NCBI RefSeq assembly: GCF_900240995.1
Contig: NZ_LT965953.1
Span: forward strand, 1,685,018 to 1,749,017
DNA from: Bacillus sp. Marseille-P3661
Lineage (GTDB): Bacteria; Bacillota; Bacilli; Bacillales; Bacillaceae_J
Length of the DNA: 64,000 nt
Direction of reading: 5' to 3'
The position numbers and the translations under genes were made by a program. A model generated the notes under the pieces. The model was not told where the DNA came from, ran no database searches, and saw nothing but the letters and a program-made list of their open reading frames with translations. Shown here piece after piece: positions 16,056-23,875 of the stretch. Numbering within the stretch: position 1 is the stretch's first letter; every line of letters starts with the position of its first letter.

Positions 16056-17063
16056 TCACCCCTTCCTCATTAGATTTGTCTCATTACGTCTATCAAGTAA
16101 AAGTGCAGCAACGATAATTAAGCCCTTTGCCATCATTTGGTCATAGTTGCTTAAGCCAATAAGGACAAACACATTATTAAGTACACCAATGATAAGTACT
16201 CCAACTAATGTACGAGTAATATTTCCTGCTCCGCCTGCCAAACTCGTACCGCCAATAGCAACAGCAGCGATAACATCTAACTCGAATCCCACACCTACTA
16301 CCGGTGAACCATTCAAGGTTTGGGAGCTTTTAATTAAACCACCGATCGAAACTAGTACTGCTGCAATCATAAAAGTAATCGTTCGTATGCGATGAATAGG
16401 AATGCCCGACAAACGTGCGGCCTCGTGATTTGCACCTGTTAAGTAGATCGATCTTCCAAACGTTGTATACTTCAACACCACATGCAAAATAATAGAAAAG
16501 AAGATTAATATTACGATTGGTGCAGGTATACCTAAAAATGAACCATTACCAAACCATGCAAAGACAGCGTCTTGTTGAGGTTTTAGTGTAAAACCTCCGG
16601 TATACAATAGGGCAAGTGAAGCAAGGATCGTTCCAGTTCCAAATGTGATCATGATGGAAGCACCAAAATCACCCTTAATAAATTGAAGAATCGTACCATT
16701 TATGAGACCAACTACTAATGCAACAAGAATAACAGCAAAAAGTGCTCCAATTGTACCTAAATAAGGCTGCAATCCAACAATTAATACAGCACCTAACGAC
16801 AACATCCCTGCTACAGATAGGTCAAAAAACCTTCCGATAACGACATATGTCATTCCTATGGCACCTAAACCAAGGACAGAAACTTGCGTAAGTATATTAA
16901 AAAGATTTCCTTTTGTAAAAAATACTGGTGATAAAATTGAACCAATAATCATTAGAATAAGTAGTGCCAAAATTGGACCTACATCCGCTAAATCCACTTT
17001 ATTCCTCATTCGTTGGATCAACTTTTCATTCCTTTTTTCAGTAACCGCTCCTACTGTTTCCAC
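16056..17063 (-). CDS. Ribose-type sugar ABC transporter permease (first permease)
   Basis: The 335-residue BPD_transp_2 permease has blocks GAIGMTYVVIGRFFDLSVAG, RSIYLTGANHEAARLSGIPI and VIAAVAIGGTSLAGGAGNIT. A basic cytoplasmic N-terminus (RNEKLIQRMRNKVDL) precedes the first helix. Two different permeases, instead of one RbsC homodimer, suggest a heterodimeric channel. The gene is tightly packed between the ATPase (16 bp) and the second permease (5 bp), so the three are one transcript. Sugar specificity cannot be read from the sequence. Confidence 0.9.
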   Translation of the reverse strand: METVGAVTEKRNEKLIQRMRNKVDLADVGPILALLILMIIGSILSPVFFTKGNLFNILTQVSVLGLGAIGMTYVVIGRFFDLSVAGMLSLGAVLIVGLQPYLGTIGALFAVILVALVVGLINGTILQFIKGDFGASIMITFGTGTILASLALLYTGGFTLKPQQDAVFAWFGNGSFLGIPAPIVILIFFSIILHVVLKYTTFGRSIYLTGANHEAARLSGIPIHRIRTITFMIAAVLVSIGGLIKSSQTLNGSPVVGVGFELDVIAAVAIGGTSLAGGAGNITRTLVGVLIIGVLNNVFVLIGLSNYDQMMAKGLIIVAALLLDRRNETNLMRKG

Positions 17064-17079
17064 TGTTTCAACCCCTTTC

Positions 17080-18567
17080 TTAAACTAGCGCTTGTTGAAG
17101 GATCTTTTCAGGACTTGCTTCAGATCCTGCCAATTCCCCTTTTACCTTGCCTTCATGAAGAACAACAATTCGATCACTTAAAGCAATAAGTTCAGGCCAA
17201 TCAGATGAAATTAACAAAACGGATTTTCCATTCTTAATTAAATCTTGAATGACAGAGTAAATTTCTCTTCTTGCCCCAACATCCACACCTCTTGTTGGTT
17301 CATCGAGTATTAAAATATCAGCATCCGAAAATAAATACTTGGCTACCACTACCTTTTGCTGATTACCTCCACTTAAATTTAAAGCTAATTGATAAATGGA
17401 TGGTGTCTTAATACTAAGCTTTTCTACTAACGCTTTAGAGGCCTCATTCTCCTTAAACCACCGTATGAATCCAAACTTATTTATCTTTTTCAATGCTGCC
17501 ATTGTAAAATTCATATTTAATGGAAATTTTGTAATAAGCCCATGTTCTTTTCTATCTTCTGGAACAAGAGCTATTCCCAGTTCAATTGCCTTTTTTGGAT
17601 TGGAAATTTTTATAGTATTACCTTTATAAACGATTTCTCCTTCATCAAACTTATCAGCGCCGAATATGCAACGAGCTATTTCTGTTCTACCCGCACCTAC
17701 TAAACCAGCAATACCTAGAATTTCACCTTTCTTTAACTGAAAGCTTACATCTCGCAGTTTACCTTTTAGGCTTAGATTTTTGACAGACAATATTTCTTCA
17801 CCAGGCTCCAGCGTTTCCATTGTTGGATATTCTTCATCTAGATCTCGGCCTACAATACCTTTAATAATCTCTTCTCTAGTTGTTTCTTTTACAATTCTAG
17901 TGTCCACAACTTTACCATCCCGCATAATCGTTAAGCGATTGCAAATGCGATCAATCTCTTCTAGGCGATGAGAGATGTAAATGACAGTTACCCCTTTTTC
18001 GGTTAATGTTTCAATCGTTTCAAATAATTGTTTTAATTCGGCTCCACTTAAAACAGCAGAAGGTTCATCCATAATAATTAAATCGGCATTAAAGGAAAGC
18101 GCTTTGGCAATCTCAACCTGCTGCATTTGAGCTACACTAAGGTCTCTTACAATCGTAGATGGATTGATATCTGTTCCGACCTGTTTTAAATAATACGTCG
18201 CTTTCTCATGGACTTCTTTCCAATCTACATTATATTTACTGCCGAAAAGCCTTCCCAAAAATATATTTTCAGCGACTGATAGCATTGGTACAAGGCTAAG
18301 TTCCTGGTGAATGATAACAATTCCTTTCTGTTGGGCATCTAGTGGAGAAGAAAACTTTACTTTTTCATCCTTAAAGTAAATCTCACCCTCATCTGGTTGA
18401 ATAACCCCTGAAAGCACCTTCATTAATGTCGATTTCCCGGCGCCGTTCGCACCAAGTAAACCATGAACTTCCCCTTTACGAACCTCTAGTTCTATATTTT
18501 GCAGTGCCTTTACTCCTGGAAATGATTTACTGATCCCCTTCATTTGCAAAATACTCATTACGATCAC
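17080..18567 (-). CDS. Sugar ABC transporter ATPase with two ABC domains (RbsA/MglA type)
   Basis: The 495-residue protein contains two fused ABC domains. Domain 1 has a canonical Walker A (LLGANGAGKSTLMK), signature (LSVAQMQQVEIAKAL, family-typical) and Walker B (LIIMDEPSAVL). Domain 2 has the degenerate Walker A GLVGAGRTEIARC usual for this family, LSGGNQQKVVVAKYL and ILILDEPTRGVDVGAR. It powers uptake of a monosaccharide or polyol. It heads the ATPase-permease-permease set and follows the binding-protein gene by 100 bp containing a hairpin, which probably limits its expression relative to the binding protein. Confidence 0.92.
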   Translation of the reverse strand: MIVMSILQMKGISKSFPGVKALQNIELEVRKGEVHGLLGANGAGKSTLMKVLSGVIQPDEGEIYFKDEKVKFSSPLDAQQKGIVIIHQELSLVPMLSVAENIFLGRLFGSKYNVDWKEVHEKATYYLKQVGTDINPSTIVRDLSVAQMQQVEIAKALSFNADLIIMDEPSAVLSGAELKQLFETIETLTEKGVTVIYISHRLEEIDRICNRLTIMRDGKVVDTRIVKETTREEIIKGIVGRDLDEEYPTMETLEPGEEILSVKNLSLKGKLRDVSFQLKKGEILGIAGLVGAGRTEIARCIFGADKFDEGEIVYKGNTIKISNPKKAIELGIALVPEDRKEHGLITKFPLNMNFTMAALKKINKFGFIRWFKENEASKALVEKLSIKTPSIYQLALNLSGGNQQKVVVAKYLFSDADILILDEPTRGVDVGARREIYSVIQDLIKNGKSVLLISSDWPELIALSDRIVVLHEGKVKGELAGSEASPEKILQQALV

Positions 18568-18603
18568 CCACTCTTCTTTTTACTTGTAAAAGTATATAAA
18601 ACA

Positions 18604-18630
18604 GAAGGGCTCCTTTAATAAAAGCCCTTC
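18604..18630 (-). terminator. Attenuating hairpin between binding-protein and ATPase genes
   Basis: GAAGGGCT / AGCCCTTC with an 11-nt loop lies 37 bp after the end of the ATPase start region and 38 bp below the binding-protein stop. Such hairpins commonly let the solute-binding protein be made in excess. Confidence 0.6.
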
Positions 18631-18667
18631 CTACAAAGTTTGCGGTTTCACCAAAACTAGGTTTTTA

Positions 18668-19663
18668 TTAATAAGTTGGAGTAAAACTATCTAAGTTGTC
18701 TTTTGTAAGTTTTCCTACAGGAACATCGATAACTTTTTCTACCTGTTCTCCATTAATCGCTTTTTGAGCAACCTCCATTTGCATTTCCGCAGTCCAAACT
18801 AAGTCTTCTGTTACCGTGCCATACATTTCTCCTGCTTTGATTGCATCAACTGCCTCAAAAGTACCACCCAGCCCAATTACTGTAACTTGATCTAGCTTAC
18901 CTTCTTGTTTTAAAGCTTGAATAGCACCCATTGCCATGTCATCATTGTGTACGAAAATACCATTAAGATCAGGATACTTCGTTAAGTAGTTTTGCATAAT
19001 CGCTAAAGCATTCGAACGATCCCATTGTTGCGATACTTGTTTTTCTAAAATTTCCACATTTGTTCCTTCTAAAGCTTGTTCAAATCCTGCTGTGCGTTCT
19101 GTAACCGTAATTCCTGGATCACCTTCAATAATGGCTACCTTTCCACCCGCTTCTCCTAACGCCTCTTGCATTAATTCTGCAGCAAGATTACCAGCTTTAA
19201 TATTATTTGGACCTACAAACGACGTAATATACTCGTCTGCAGAAGGTGAAACAGGCAGCGTTCCTATAATAACGTGAATGCCGGCATCTTTTAATTCTTT
19301 AACGCTTGGTACAATACCTTCTGGGTCGATTACGTTAACAAATACAGCGTCAACACCTTGAGTAATTAAGTTTCTAGCTTGTGTAGCTTGTGTTTGCGGA
19401 TCGAATTGAGCATCCATATTAACAATTGTCCCATTTGATTCAGCGGCAACTTCTTCAATTCTATTTTTAATGACTTGTACTGGTGGTACAGAAGTTGCAG
19501 ACCACAATGCACCAATTACAAAATCAGAGTCACTAGCTTCCCCTTTTTCAGCTGGAGCTGTATTGGCCGGGGCTGTATTCGGTGAACTTTCTTGTGGTCC
19601 AGCACACGCTGATAAAACGAAAGCTGTCAAAATTGCAATCATTAACAAATAAGTTTTTTTCAC
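18668..19663 (-). CDS. Sugar-binding lipoprotein of the ABC importer (RbsB type)
   Basis: The 331-residue protein has a lipoprotein signal (about residues 1-20, lipobox LSAC with Cys20) followed by a Ser/Asn/Pro-rich linker and a type-I periplasmic-binding fold. The fold blocks are DFVIGALWSATSVPPVQVIK, VDAVFVNVIDPEGIVPSVKE, GIFVHNDDMAMGAIQALKQE and GTVTEDLVWTAEMQMEVAQK. It is anchored to the outer face of the membrane and delivers a sugar or polyol to the two permeases. It has its own upstream region with a cre-like site 76 bp before the ATG and a hairpin separating it from the transketolase genes, so it may start a new transcript. Confidence 0.9.
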   Translation of the reverse strand: MKKTYLLMIAILTAFVLSACAGPQESSPNTAPANTAPAEKGEASDSDFVIGALWSATSVPPVQVIKNRIEEVAAESNGTIVNMDAQFDPQTQATQARNLITQGVDAVFVNVIDPEGIVPSVKELKDAGIHVIIGTLPVSPSADEYITSFVGPNNIKAGNLAAELMQEALGEAGGKVAIIEGDPGITVTERTAGFEQALEGTNVEILEKQVSQQWDRSNALAIMQNYLTKYPDLNGIFVHNDDMAMGAIQALKQEGKLDQVTVIGLGGTFEAVDAIKAGEMYGTVTEDLVWTAEMQMEVAQKAINGEQVEKVIDVPVGKLTKDNLDSFTPTY

Positions 19664-19738
19664 ATTATTTCCCCCAATAATAGTAGTATCAAGATTTTTA
19701 GAATTTTAGAGACTTTATAACCTTTCCACACGATCCTA

Positions 19739-19752
19739 CGTAAACGTTTTCA
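19739..19752. promoter_or_regulatory. cre-like site upstream of the binding-protein gene
   Basis: CGTAAACGTTTTCA agrees with the cre consensus TGWNANCGNTNNCA at 13 of 14 positions. It lies 76-89 bp before the start of the binding-protein gene, suggesting CcpA control. Confidence 0.65.
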
Positions 19753-19802
19753 GTTTCTACTAGAGAACTATTTTTGTTCAGAACTTGTTCAATTTTTGTA
19801 AG

Positions 19803-19839
19803 TCACTCAACTAGCAACTTTAAATTACTAGCTGAGTGA
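19803..19839 (-). terminator. Hairpin between transketolase C-terminal subunit and binding protein
   Basis: TCACTCAACTAG / CTAGCTGAGTGA forms a 12-bp stem with one mismatch just after the transketolase stop. There is no strong T-run, so termination may be partial. Confidence 0.6.
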
Positions 19840-19848
19840 TCAAACTGT

Positions 19849-20814
19849 TTATCTCAAGAAAGCTCTTACTGTTTCAGCGATTCCTTCTGGTGCCATACCA
19901 TAATAACGATAGACTTCATCTGGCTCACCAAGGACACAGAACTCGTCTGGAAGAGCAATTCTTTTAAATCTACAAGGTATATCAGACTCGGCAATTAGTT
20001 CAGCAACGGCTCCACCAAGACCACCATGAATGCTATGGTCTTCTACTGTAACAATACATCCTGTTTCAGCTGCAGCTTGAAGAACAGCTTCTTTGTCAAA
20101 CGGTTTAATGGTATGCATATCAAGCACTCTCGCCTTGATCCCTTGCTTTTCTAGCTCTTCAGCAGCCTTTAATGACCAGTAGACACTACTACCTGTACCA
20201 ATCAATGTTAAATCAGAGCCTTCTTTAATTTTGATTGCCTTGCCAATTTTAAATTCATAATTGTTATCAGCATATACATCCGGCTCTGCTCCACGAGCAA
20301 TACGAATTATCATTGGGCCCGGATATGTCATGGATTCTCTCACAACCCTAGCACACTGATTGGCATCGGCAGGAGAAACAATCGTTAAGTTTGGTACTGC
20401 CCGGTAAAAGGCAAGGTCAGCGATAACATTATGTGTAGGACCTCCACCTGATGTAACACCAGCATGTGTCCCTATTAATCTAACAGGTACATCGTTATAC
20501 GCAATATCAGCATGGATTTGATCTGCTGCTCTTAATGGTAGAAATGGTCCAAATACTTGTGCAAAAACAACTTTTCCTGACAAAGCTAATCCTGCAGATA
20601 TTCCTACTTGATTCGCTTCAGCAATCCCTACATTAAAGCAACGATCAGGATAATCAGCCATAAACTTACCTACTGTAGAAGAAGGTGCTACGTTATCAGA
20701 GCAAGTAAATGCAAACTCTAATCCTTCTTCTGCCATTTTCCTTAATTCGGTACCATACACTTCTCGAGCAGATGATAAAATTTGGTCAAAATTTAATGTT
20801 ACTCTTGTCGTCAT
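19849..20814 (-). CDS. Transketolase, C-terminal subunit
   Basis: The 321-residue protein corresponds to the Pyr and C-terminal domains of transketolase (TktB half). Recognisable are EFAFTCSDNVAPSSTVGKF, NVGIAEANQVGISAGLAL (with the Glu that activates the thiamine pyrophosphate ring), GVTSGGGPTHNVIADLAFYR, and the C-terminal domain with CIVTVEDHSIHGGLGGAVAE. It works only with the N-terminal subunit encoded just upstream; their genes overlap (TAATG), as expected for a heteromer. It transfers a two-carbon ketol unit; donor and acceptor are unknown here. It is part of the SDR-alcohol dehydrogenase-transketolase operon. Confidence 0.92.
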   Translation of the reverse strand: MTTRVTLNFDQILSSAREVYGTELRKMAEEGLEFAFTCSDNVAPSSTVGKFMADYPDRCFNVGIAEANQVGISAGLALSGKVVFAQVFGPFLPLRAADQIHADIAYNDVPVRLIGTHAGVTSGGGPTHNVIADLAFYRAVPNLTIVSPADANQCARVVRESMTYPGPMIIRIARGAEPDVYADNNYEFKIGKAIKIKEGSDLTLIGTGSSVYWSLKAAEELEKQGIKARVLDMHTIKPFDKEAVLQAAAETGCIVTVEDHSIHGGLGGAVAELIAESDIPCRFKRIALPDEFCVLGEPDEVYRYYGMAPEGIAETVRAFLR

Positions 20815-21683
20815 TATTGTCTCACCTTCCTTGTGTTTTCAATTGACTCAATTGCTTCCTCTAACTTCTCTTTACTTAAAGATCCTGCATGCCAGCCAAT
20901 CACATTTTCCATGAATGCTACACCAGCACCTTTGACTGTATTTGAAATAATAGCTATAGGCTTTCTTCTTATATAAGGATCAGATTCAGGAAGAGACTCT
21001 AATGCCTCGCAAACCTCTGCCATGTCATTACCATTTATTTCAACAACATCCCATCCAAAAGCTTTTAATTTCTCATCAAGCGGATCCACTGATACAGTAT
21101 TTGCAGTAGTGCCCGACATTTGTAAATCGTTTTTATCCACGATCGCAACTAAATTCCCTAATTGGTATTGGCCTGCTGCCATAAATGCTTCCCAGTTTGT
21201 TCCTTCCTGAAGCTCACCATCGCCTAGAATACAGAAGGTTCTCCATTTTTCTCCAGACATTCTTGCACCTAGAGCAAGCCCTGTCGCAATTGGTAAGCCG
21301 TGACCTAAGGACCCAGTAGATGCTTCGATTGCTTCAATGTATTTACGGTTTGGATGCATACTAAATTTCCCAGTGGCAAGTGTGTTGAAATGCTCAACCA
21401 TATAATCCATTGTGTACATACCTAAATCTGAATAGATTGTATATAATGTTTCACCACAATGTCCTTTACTTAAAATAAGTCTATCGCGATCAGGCATTTC
21501 GGGATTTGATGGATCATACTTCATATATTTATAGTATAGTGCGACAGCAACATCAACCATCGACAACTCACCACCTAAGTGACCGGCTGTTGCTATACGA
21601 TAAATATAGGTACATAAATCCTTTCTAATATCAATCGCTTTGTCTTCAAGCTGTTTTACTAATTCGATATCAACATTTCCCAT
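20814..21683 (-). CDS. Transketolase, N-terminal subunit
   Basis: The 289-residue protein is the thiamine-pyrophosphate (PP) domain half of transketolase. The TPP/Mg motif is GDGELQEGTNWEAFMAAGQY with VAIVDKNDLQM after it. Substrate-side residues are in ATAGHLGGELSMVDVAVALY, LSKGHCGETLYTIYSDLG and STGSLGHGLPIATGLALGAR. Split transketolases replace the usual single 650-residue enzyme in several carbohydrate or polyol pathways. The gene is 35 bp downstream of the alcohol dehydrogenase and overlaps its partner. No sugar kinase or isomerase is adjacent, which leaves the chemistry of the substrate open. Confidence 0.92.
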   Translation of the reverse strand: MGNVDIELVKQLEDKAIDIRKDLCTYIYRIATAGHLGGELSMVDVAVALYYKYMKYDPSNPEMPDRDRLILSKGHCGETLYTIYSDLGMYTMDYMVEHFNTLATGKFSMHPNRKYIEAIEASTGSLGHGLPIATGLALGARMSGEKWRTFCILGDGELQEGTNWEAFMAAGQYQLGNLVAIVDKNDLQMSGTTANTVSVDPLDEKLKAFGWDVVEINGNDMAEVCEALESLPESDPYIRRKPIAIISNTVKGAGVAFMENVIGWHAGSLSKEKLEEAIESIENTRKVRQ

Positions 21684-21718
21684 ATATCATTAACCCCTTT
21701 TCATAGAATCTATTAGCT

Positions 21719-22765
21719 TTATTCATCACATTTAATTAATACTTTTGGATATTTCCCACTCATATGGATTTCAAATGCTTCAACGCCTTGTGAAAGCGGA
21801 AATACTTTTTGTGTAAAAGGCTTTAAATCTAGTTTTGGGAGCATTTGTACTGCTCTTGGAAAGGCGTAAGGTGCAACGAATATCCCCGAAATCGTCAACT
21901 CGTTAAAATAACATTTATCATACAAATTGAGTGGCATTTCGTAATTTTTCGGGAACATTGCAATATAAAGAACTGTACCTCCCCTAGAGGCAATATCACA
22001 TGCAACAGTTGCAGCTCTTGGAGAGCCCGATGCTTCAATAACTACATCAAATCCGCGGCCGTCATTGATTTTTGCAGATTCTTCTTGAACATCCTGGTTA
22101 ATCGGATCAATAACATAATCTGCTCCGAATTGCTTTGCTAGATTTCTTCTTTCTTCAATAGGTTCAATGAGCGTTAATGAGGTAGCACCAAAATGTTTAA
22201 ACATTTGTAAGGTTAATAGTCCAATTGGTCCACCACCTGAAATAGCTACACGCTGTCCAACCTTCATATTTGCTTTATCCACAATTCGCACAGCAATCGA
22301 AACCGGCTCTAATAAACAAGCTTCTTCTAAAGAGACATCATCTGGTAGTTTCCAAACCTGTGACTCATGCCAAACAATTGTTTCGGCCATTCCTGGTCGA
22401 TTATAATCATGGATATTTTCACAAAATTGTTCATTTCCATCTAAGCAGTAATAACATGTTCCACAAAACTTCAGGAAATTACCTGCAACGCGATCGCCAA
22501 CTTTTAATCCTTTTTTCGTAGCTTTTGAGCCAAGTTCCACAATTGTTCCTGATACTTCATGACCCAGGCCAAATGGCGGCTCGAGATCAAAGATTCCTTC
22601 AACTAAATGTGGGTCTGAACCACAAATGGAGCAATAAGCTATCTTAATTCTTACATCTTCTTCTCCAAGTTCCTGTTCCGGGAAGTCTAAAACCTCTACT
22701 CGCCCCCTAGTTTCTTCATTTGAATCTTTTAAACTACCAATTTTAGTAACTGCAATCGTTTTCAA
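21719..22765 (-). CDS. Zinc-dependent medium-chain alcohol/polyol dehydrogenase
   Basis: The 348-residue enzyme of the sorbitol/threonine dehydrogenase group has catalytic zinc ligands in AYCSICGSDPHLVEG (Cys) and GLGHEVSG (His-Glu), four structural-zinc cysteines in KFCGTCYYCLDGNEQFC, and a Rossmann nucleotide site VAISGGGPIGLLTLQ. It should oxidise a polyol or secondary alcohol to a ketose with NAD(P)+. I choose the TTG at 22765 (MKTIAVTKIG), 6 nt after GGGGTG, over a GTG at 22774 that overlaps that ribosome binding site. It lies 22 bp downstream of an SDR gene and is followed by the transketolase subunits. Confidence 0.87.
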   Translation of the reverse strand: MKTIAVTKIGSLKDSNEETRGRVEVLDFPEQELGEEDVRIKIAYCSICGSDPHLVEGIFDLEPPFGLGHEVSGTIVELGSKATKKGLKVGDRVAGNFLKFCGTCYYCLDGNEQFCENIHDYNRPGMAETIVWHESQVWKLPDDVSLEEACLLEPVSIAVRIVDKANMKVGQRVAISGGGPIGLLTLQMFKHFGATSLTLIEPIEERRNLAKQFGADYVIDPINQDVQEESAKINDGRGFDVVIEASGSPRAATVACDIASRGGTVLYIAMFPKNYEMPLNLYDKCYFNELTISGIFVAPYAFPRAVQMLPKLDLKPFTQKVFPLSQGVEAFEIHMSGKYPKVLIKCDE

Positions 22766-22786
22766 TAGTAACACCCCATTTATTTA

Positions 22787-23572
22787 TTAAATTGTTGATG
22801 CAAAACCTCCATCAACACTAATCGTAAATCCGTTAATATAATCCGATGCACTACTTGCTAGAAACAATGCTGTTCCCATCAAATCATACGGATCGCCCCA
22901 TCGCCCTACTGGAATACGGTCATTTATCTTGTTGTAGTACTCTTTATTTTGACTAATTTCTTTATTAACCTCTGTCACGAGAAAACCTGGCGCAATTGCA
23001 TTTGTCTGAATGTTGTATTGACCTGTTTCAGCTGCAAACACTCTAGTTAAACCAACTATGCCATGCTTACTTGTTGTATATGGCGGACATTTTTTATCGG
23101 CTGTGAAAGCTAAGGCTGAGGCAATATTAATAATCTTACCTGACCTTTTTTGAATCATTTCCTTTGCCACTCTATGGCTTAAGTAGTAGACCGCATTTAA
23201 GTTAATATCCATGATCTTTTCCCAAGCTGTATCTGGATATTCTCTAAATTCACCAAACTTACTTGCTCCTGCATTATTTACAAGAATGTCAATTCTTCCG
23301 TATTCCCTCATACATGTATCAACTATGTCTTGAATATAATCTTTATCTGTCAAATCACCTTGTAGAAACTTTACTTGCTGTCCAGTTTCTTCAATTAATT
23401 TTGTAATTTCTGAAACATCATCTGTTAGATGAGGTATAAATAAATCCGCTCCAGCCTTTGCAAATGCTACTGCGTATGCCATTCCTAGTCCCTGATTAGC
23501 ACCCGTTACAATTGCAACTTTACCTTTTAATGAAAATAGATCTAATGAAAAATCACGTATGTTATTTTCCAT
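22787..23572 (-). CDS. SDR dehydrogenase, first gene of the transketolase operon
   Basis: The 261-residue classical SDR has the NAD(P)-binding glycines TGANQGLGMAYA, NNAGASKFGE, catalytic Ser in IASALAFTAD, the active-site YTTSKHGIVGL and the C-terminal ISVDGGFAS. It resembles gluconate 5-dehydrogenase or 2-deoxygluconate dehydrogenase (KduD-like) enzymes, acting on a sugar or sugar acid. The start follows GGGGAGG. It heads the SDR-ADH-transketolase operon. Its upstream region has a cre-like site and an activator-type promoter shared in layout with the aldehyde dehydrogenase gene. Confidence 0.88.
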   Translation of the reverse strand: MENNIRDFSLDLFSLKGKVAIVTGANQGLGMAYAVAFAKAGADLFIPHLTDDVSEITKLIEETGQQVKFLQGDLTDKDYIQDIVDTCMREYGRIDILVNNAGASKFGEFREYPDTAWEKIMDINLNAVYYLSHRVAKEMIQKRSGKIINIASALAFTADKKCPPYTTSKHGIVGLTRVFAAETGQYNIQTNAIAPGFLVTEVNKEISQNKEYYNKINDRIPVGRWGDPYDLMGTALFLASSASDYINGFTISVDGGFASTI

Positions 23573-23645
23573 ACTTAACCTCCCCGTTTTCTTGGTTTTT
23601 TTCTACAAAGAAATAATGGTTGCTGCTGCTATTTTTCGCTACAAA

Positions 23646-23659
23646 TGAATGCGTTTACA
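23646..23659. promoter_or_regulatory. cre-like site upstream of the SDR operon
   Basis: TGAATGCGTTTACA matches the cre consensus at 13 of 14 positions. It lies between the -10 element and the SDR start, a position typical of repression by CcpA. Confidence 0.65.
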
Positions 23660-23743
23660 TTGTATTGATAAACATTAACTTTTTGCATTCTTGACAACAC
23701 TTCTTAATTACTTTTTGCATTACTGTAACTTGTTGTTAAATTT

Positions 23744-23806
23744 ATTGTACTGAATTTTTATTTAATTCTGGTGTGCATTTTTTAGGAATAAGTGTCATTT
23801 TTTAAA
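23744..23806 (-). promoter_or_regulatory. Promoter of the SDR operon with paired AraC-type boxes
   Basis: On the minus strand a -10-like TACAAT lies at 23749-23744. Upstream, in plus-strand reading, two direct repeats occur: GGTGTGCATTTTTTAGG at 23770 and AGTGTCATTTTTTAA at 23791, with GTGT cores 21 bp apart (two helical turns). The first box starts 21 bp from the -10 and covers the place of the -35, which itself is poor. The same arrangement, with the same distances, occurs at 27195-27255. This is the expected architecture for an AraC-type activator overlapping the -35. Confidence 0.7.
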
Positions 23807-23875
23807 TTTTGGGATAATTTAAACTTTTATCACTATAGAAAAAATAATAAATCTATTGTAAAATAAATTTATTAT

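Noticed and set aside
15101-23572. Assigning the island to sulfoglycolysis or apiose breakdown because of the split transketolase
   Set aside because: No sulfo-sugar-specific enzyme, sulfolactaldehyde enzyme, isomerase or kinase is present, so the specific pathway cannot be named.
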